Positions 44,572 to 47,057 of a stretch of DNA of 47,057 bases are shown in pieces. The stretch's first letter is position 1, and each line of letters starts with the position of its first letter. Source of the DNA: Steroidobacteraceae bacterium (GTDB lineage: Bacteria; Chloroflexota; Limnocylindria; QHBO01). The stretch is from NCBI GenBank assembly GCA_025935615.1, contig JAICUY010000004.1, forward strand, positions 1 to 47,057, written 5' to 3'. Under the pieces are notes generated by a model. The model ran no database searches. It was not told the origin of the DNA and saw nothing but the letters and a program-made list of their open reading frames with translations. The translations under genes and the position numbers were made by a program.

Positions 44572-47057
44572 TCAGCCCAGCTCGACGCGGACCGGCACTC
44601 CGGCGGCGAGCCGGACGACCTCGCTCAGACGCTCGTCCCACGCCACCCTGTCGGGGAGCCGAACCTGGCGCGTCTCGCCCGCCACGGGGATCGACAGCAC
44701 GACGGGCAGCGGCCCGGGACGGCCGGCCAGCGCGCCCTTCACCGACTCGATCGCGCGCAACAGCTGGTCGGACGGCACCTCCGTTCCGATCGACACGCTC
44801 ACCGTGGCGGCGCCGTCGACAGGCGCCGATTGGAGTGGAACCGCTTCGGGCGGCGCCTCGGGCTCGTCGTCATCCTCCGATCCGACCGACACGGCGACCG
44901 AAACGGGTGCGACCACCGGAACGGCCGCGCGGCCATTGGCCTGGCCGTTCTGTCCTGCATTGGCTCCGTTTCCAGCGTACGGTCGGCCGCCCCGCGCCCG
45001 CAGCAGCCGATCACGCTCGGCGGTGAACGCCTCCATGCCCATCCGCACGGCGTCGTCCCAGGCGTGAACCGCCTCGCACAGCAGCTGGGTGGAGTCGTCG
45101 CGATGGTCGACGCGGCCGGTGACGAGGACGCGAGTGTCATCGGCCCAGGCATTGGCGGTCTGCTCGAAGACCTTCGGAAAGACCACGACCTCGATGCTTC
45201 CCTGCAGGTCCTCGAGCGTGGCGACCAGCATGGTCGATCCAGCGCGGGTGATGACACGCCGCGACGTCTGGATGATGCCGCCCAGCGTGACCTTGGCCTG
45301 GTCCGTCTCCTCGGCCAGCTCCCCGGTGTAAGCGGTGACGTAGTCGGGCAGCAGACCGGCGATGTCGCCCAGCGGATGCTCCGAGAGGTACAGCCCGATG
45401 AGCTCCTTCTCCCAGCGAAGCCGCTCACGGCGCGGGATCTCGTCGCCGTCGTCAAGGAAGGTGATGTCGGGTCCGGTCTCGGCCGGCGCGAAGAGGTCGA
45501 ACAGGGTTCCCTGTCCCGCCGCGACGTCGCGCTGGTGTCGCGCGCCGGTCTCGAGCGCCAGATCCAACCGTGCCAGCAGTGCGCCGGGCGTCCCGAGCGA
45601 CGCGAGCGCACCGGCTTTGACGAGCGACTCGACGACTCGCTTGTTGACGGTGCGCAGGTCGACGCGCCGGCACAGGTCGTCGAGCGAGCGGAAGAGACCC
45701 GGCTCCTCGCCGCCGTCGCGCACCCCGACGATCGCCTCGATCGCTCCCTCGCCGACGTTCTTGATTGCCGCGAGGCCGAACCGGATGGCGCGGGTGCCGT
45801 CCGCATCGGTTTCGACAGTGAAGAGCGCATGCGACTTCTGGACGTCAGGTGGCCGCACCTCGATGCCCAGCCGCCGGCACTCGGCGATGACCGCCGCCAC
45901 CTTCTCGGCGCGCTCGCGAAAGCCGTTGAGGACGGCGGTCATGAACTCGATCGGATAGTTGGCCTTGAGATACGCCGTCTGGTATGCGATCAGGCCGTAG
46001 CACGTGGCGTGGGCCTTGTTGAAGCCGTATCGGGCGAATGGCTCGAACTCGCTGAAGACCTTGTCGACGATGGCCGCAGAGATCCCCTTGCGGCGGGCGC
46101 CTTCCTTGAACTTCGCCTCGTGCTGGCGGAGGACGTCCTCCTTCTTCTTGCGGATGGCGTAGCACAGGTTGTCGGCCTCGGGACCGGTGTAGTCGGCCAT
46201 GGCGATGGCCGCGGTCATGATGTCTTCCTGATAGACGAAGATGCCGTACGTGTCCTTCAGCGCGGGCTCGAGCGACGGATGGAGGTACGTCACCGGCTCC
46301 TCGCCGTGTTTGCGCCGGATGTAGGCGGGGATGTTGGCCATGGGTCCGGGACGGAAGAGGGCGACCATGGCCGCCAGGTCGCGCACCTCGGTCGGCCGCA
46401 GCTCCTTGACGTAGCGGCGCATGCCGCCGCCCTCGAGCTGGAAGATGCCGGTCGTCTCGCCGGTTGACAGCAGCTCGAAGGTCCTGGCGTCGTCGAGGGG
46501 CAGAGCATCGACGTCGAGCTTCACGCCCTGGTGCTTCTCGACCAGCTCGACCGCATCGGCCAGGATGGTGAGGTTGATGAGGCCCAGGAAGTCGAACTTC
46601 AGCAGGCCCAGCGCCTCGCAGGCGTGCATCTCGAACTGGGTCATGGTGGTCCGGCCGTCGGTGGCGCGTTGGAGCGGCATGATCTCGGTCAGCGGCTCGC
46701 GACTGATGACGATGCCGGCGGCATGGGTCGACGCGTGGCGCGAGACGCCCTCGACCTGCTTGCCGATATCGATCAGCTTCGCGACGCGATCGTCGCCGGC
46801 CATCAGTTCCCGCAACTGCGGGCTGGTCTCCACCGCCCGATCCAATGAGATGTTCAGCTCGTTGGGGACCGCCTTGGCCACGCGATCCGCCTCGGCGTAG
46901 GTCAGGCCCATGGCCCGCCCGACGTCGCGGATGGCGGCCTTGGCGCCCAGGGTCCCGAAGGTGATGATCTGCGCCACCCGGTCGTCGCCGTACTTGCGGG
47001 TGACGTACTCGATCACCTCGTCGCGGCGGCTGTCCTGGAAGTCGATATCGATGTCCG
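44572..47057 (-). CDS. dnaE: DNA polymerase III alpha subunit, 5'-truncated by window edge
   Basis: About 828 C-terminal residues are present; the frame runs to the last base, so the N-terminal PHP and palm part is missing. The first visible segment, DIDIDFQD, carries the two catalytic aspartates of the polymerase site. The thumb and fingers region (YVTRKYGDDRVAQIITFGTLGAKAAIRDVGR), a helix-hairpin-helix and an OB fold (TLGGIIQTSRRVITRAGSTMLVATLEDLQG) follow. It is the replicative polymerase. A GTG at 47016 is internal, not the start. Confidence 0.96.
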   Translation of the reverse strand, partial: DIDIDFQDSRRDEVIEYVTRKYGDDRVAQIITFGTLGAKAAIRDVGRAMGLTYAEADRVAKAVPNELNISLDRAVETSPQLRELMAGDDRVAKLIDIGKQVEGVSRHASTHAAGIVISREPLTEIMPLQRATDGRTTMTQFEMHACEALGLLKFDFLGLINLTILADAVELVEKHQGVKLDVDALPLDDARTFELLSTGETTGIFQLEGGGMRRYVKELRPTEVRDLAAMVALFRPGPMANIPAYIRRKHGEEPVTYLHPSLEPALKDTYGIFVYQEDIMTAAIAMADYTGPEADNLCYAIRKKKEDVLRQHEAKFKEGARRKGISAAIVDKVFSEFEPFARYGFNKAHATCYGLIAYQTAYLKANYPIEFMTAVLNGFRERAEKVAAVIAECRRLGIEVRPPDVQKSHALFTVETDADGTRAIRFGLAAIKNVGEGAIEAIVGVRDGGEEPGLFRSLDDLCRRVDLRTVNKRVVESLVKAGALASLGTPGALLARLDLALETGARHQRDVAAGQGTLFDLFAPAETGPDITFLDDGDEIPRRERLRWEKELIGLYLSEHPLGDIAGLLPDYVTAYTGELAEETDQAKVTLGGIIQTSRRVITRAGSTMLVATLEDLQGSIEVVVFPKVFEQTANAWADDTRVLVTGRVDHRDDSTQLLCEAVHAWDDAVRMGMEAFTAERDRLLRARGGRPYAGNGANAGQNGQANGRAAVPVVAPVSVAVSVGSEDDDEPEAPPEAVPLQSAPVDGAATVSVSIGTEVPSDQLLRAIESVKGALAGRPGPLPVVLSIPVAGETRQVRLPDRVAWDERLSEVVRLAAGVPVRVELG

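Overview
The window is a gene-dense, high-GC (roughly two-thirds G+C by eye) piece of an ordinary bacterial chromosome. No plasmid, phage or insertion-sequence gene was recognised. The gene content suggests a Chloroflexota or other high-GC, Gram-positive-like lineage: type 2 PyrF, a rapZ-yvcK-whiA cluster joined to glycolytic genes, a LytR-CpsA-Psr protein, fragments of a Tad pilus locus, and many genes with no ribosome-binding site but a TANNNT box about 6 nt before the start codon. The phylum is an inference; no rRNA gene is present to settle it.

Layout. 1-1250: a minus-strand tRNA array (partial Gln or Glu, Gly, Phe, Val, Leu, Leu) with lemA inside it. 1314-18009: minus-strand housekeeping block, namely secG, gpmI, tpiA, whiA, yvcK, rapZ (most joined by 4-nt ATGA/GTGA overlaps), a histone-deacetylase-like hydrolase, tatC, tatA, pyrF, recJ, secF, secD, uvrC, a Nudix hydrolase and an LCP protein. 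18078-27633: DNA repair block, with a compact UvrD-like helicase (+), then an HD protein, uvrA, and an operon of uvrB, a HicB-like/helical protein, a uracil-DNA-glycosylase-like protein and a membrane-anchored unknown. 27783-31198: tadE-tadG-cpaB (+). 31195-35566: coaE, mutM, polA (-). 35647-37382: a DnaJ-domain membrane protein (+) facing a zinc-binding anti-sigma factor and its ECF sigma factor (-). 37410-39102: tRNA-Leu(CAA), a zinc-ribbon membrane protein and a nitrilase-family hydrolase. 39103-39472: a gene-free stretch with direct and inverted repeats. 39473-43692: a Rieske oxygenase divergent from an amino-acid ABC importer. 43817 to the end: a small zinc-ribbon protein, a winged-helix protein and dnaE, whose 5' end lies outside the window.

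How it fits together. Nucleotide excision repair (uvrA, uvrB, uvrC, a UvrD-like helicase) and base excision repair (mutM, a UDG-like protein, polA) are unusually complete within 25 kb. uvrA carries a perfect GAAC-N4-GTTC palindrome resembling a LexA/SOS box. Protein export (secG, secD, secF, tatA, tatC) is interleaved with central metabolism. The Rieske oxygenase and polar amino-acid importer share a divergent control region with a perfect 11-bp direct repeat and may handle one nitrogenous compound.

Most noteworthy: a recurrent -10-box/leaderless start architecture; a three-unit direct repeat with exact 11-bp phasing in front of recJ and, again, between an LCP gene and a helicase gene; paired TCGGTACCGA palindromes between uvrB and tadE; the repeat cluster at 39.1-39.5 kb; a lipobox at the N-terminus of an ABC permease; and a Pol I with an eroded proofreading site and Tyr where Phe is usual in the O-helix.
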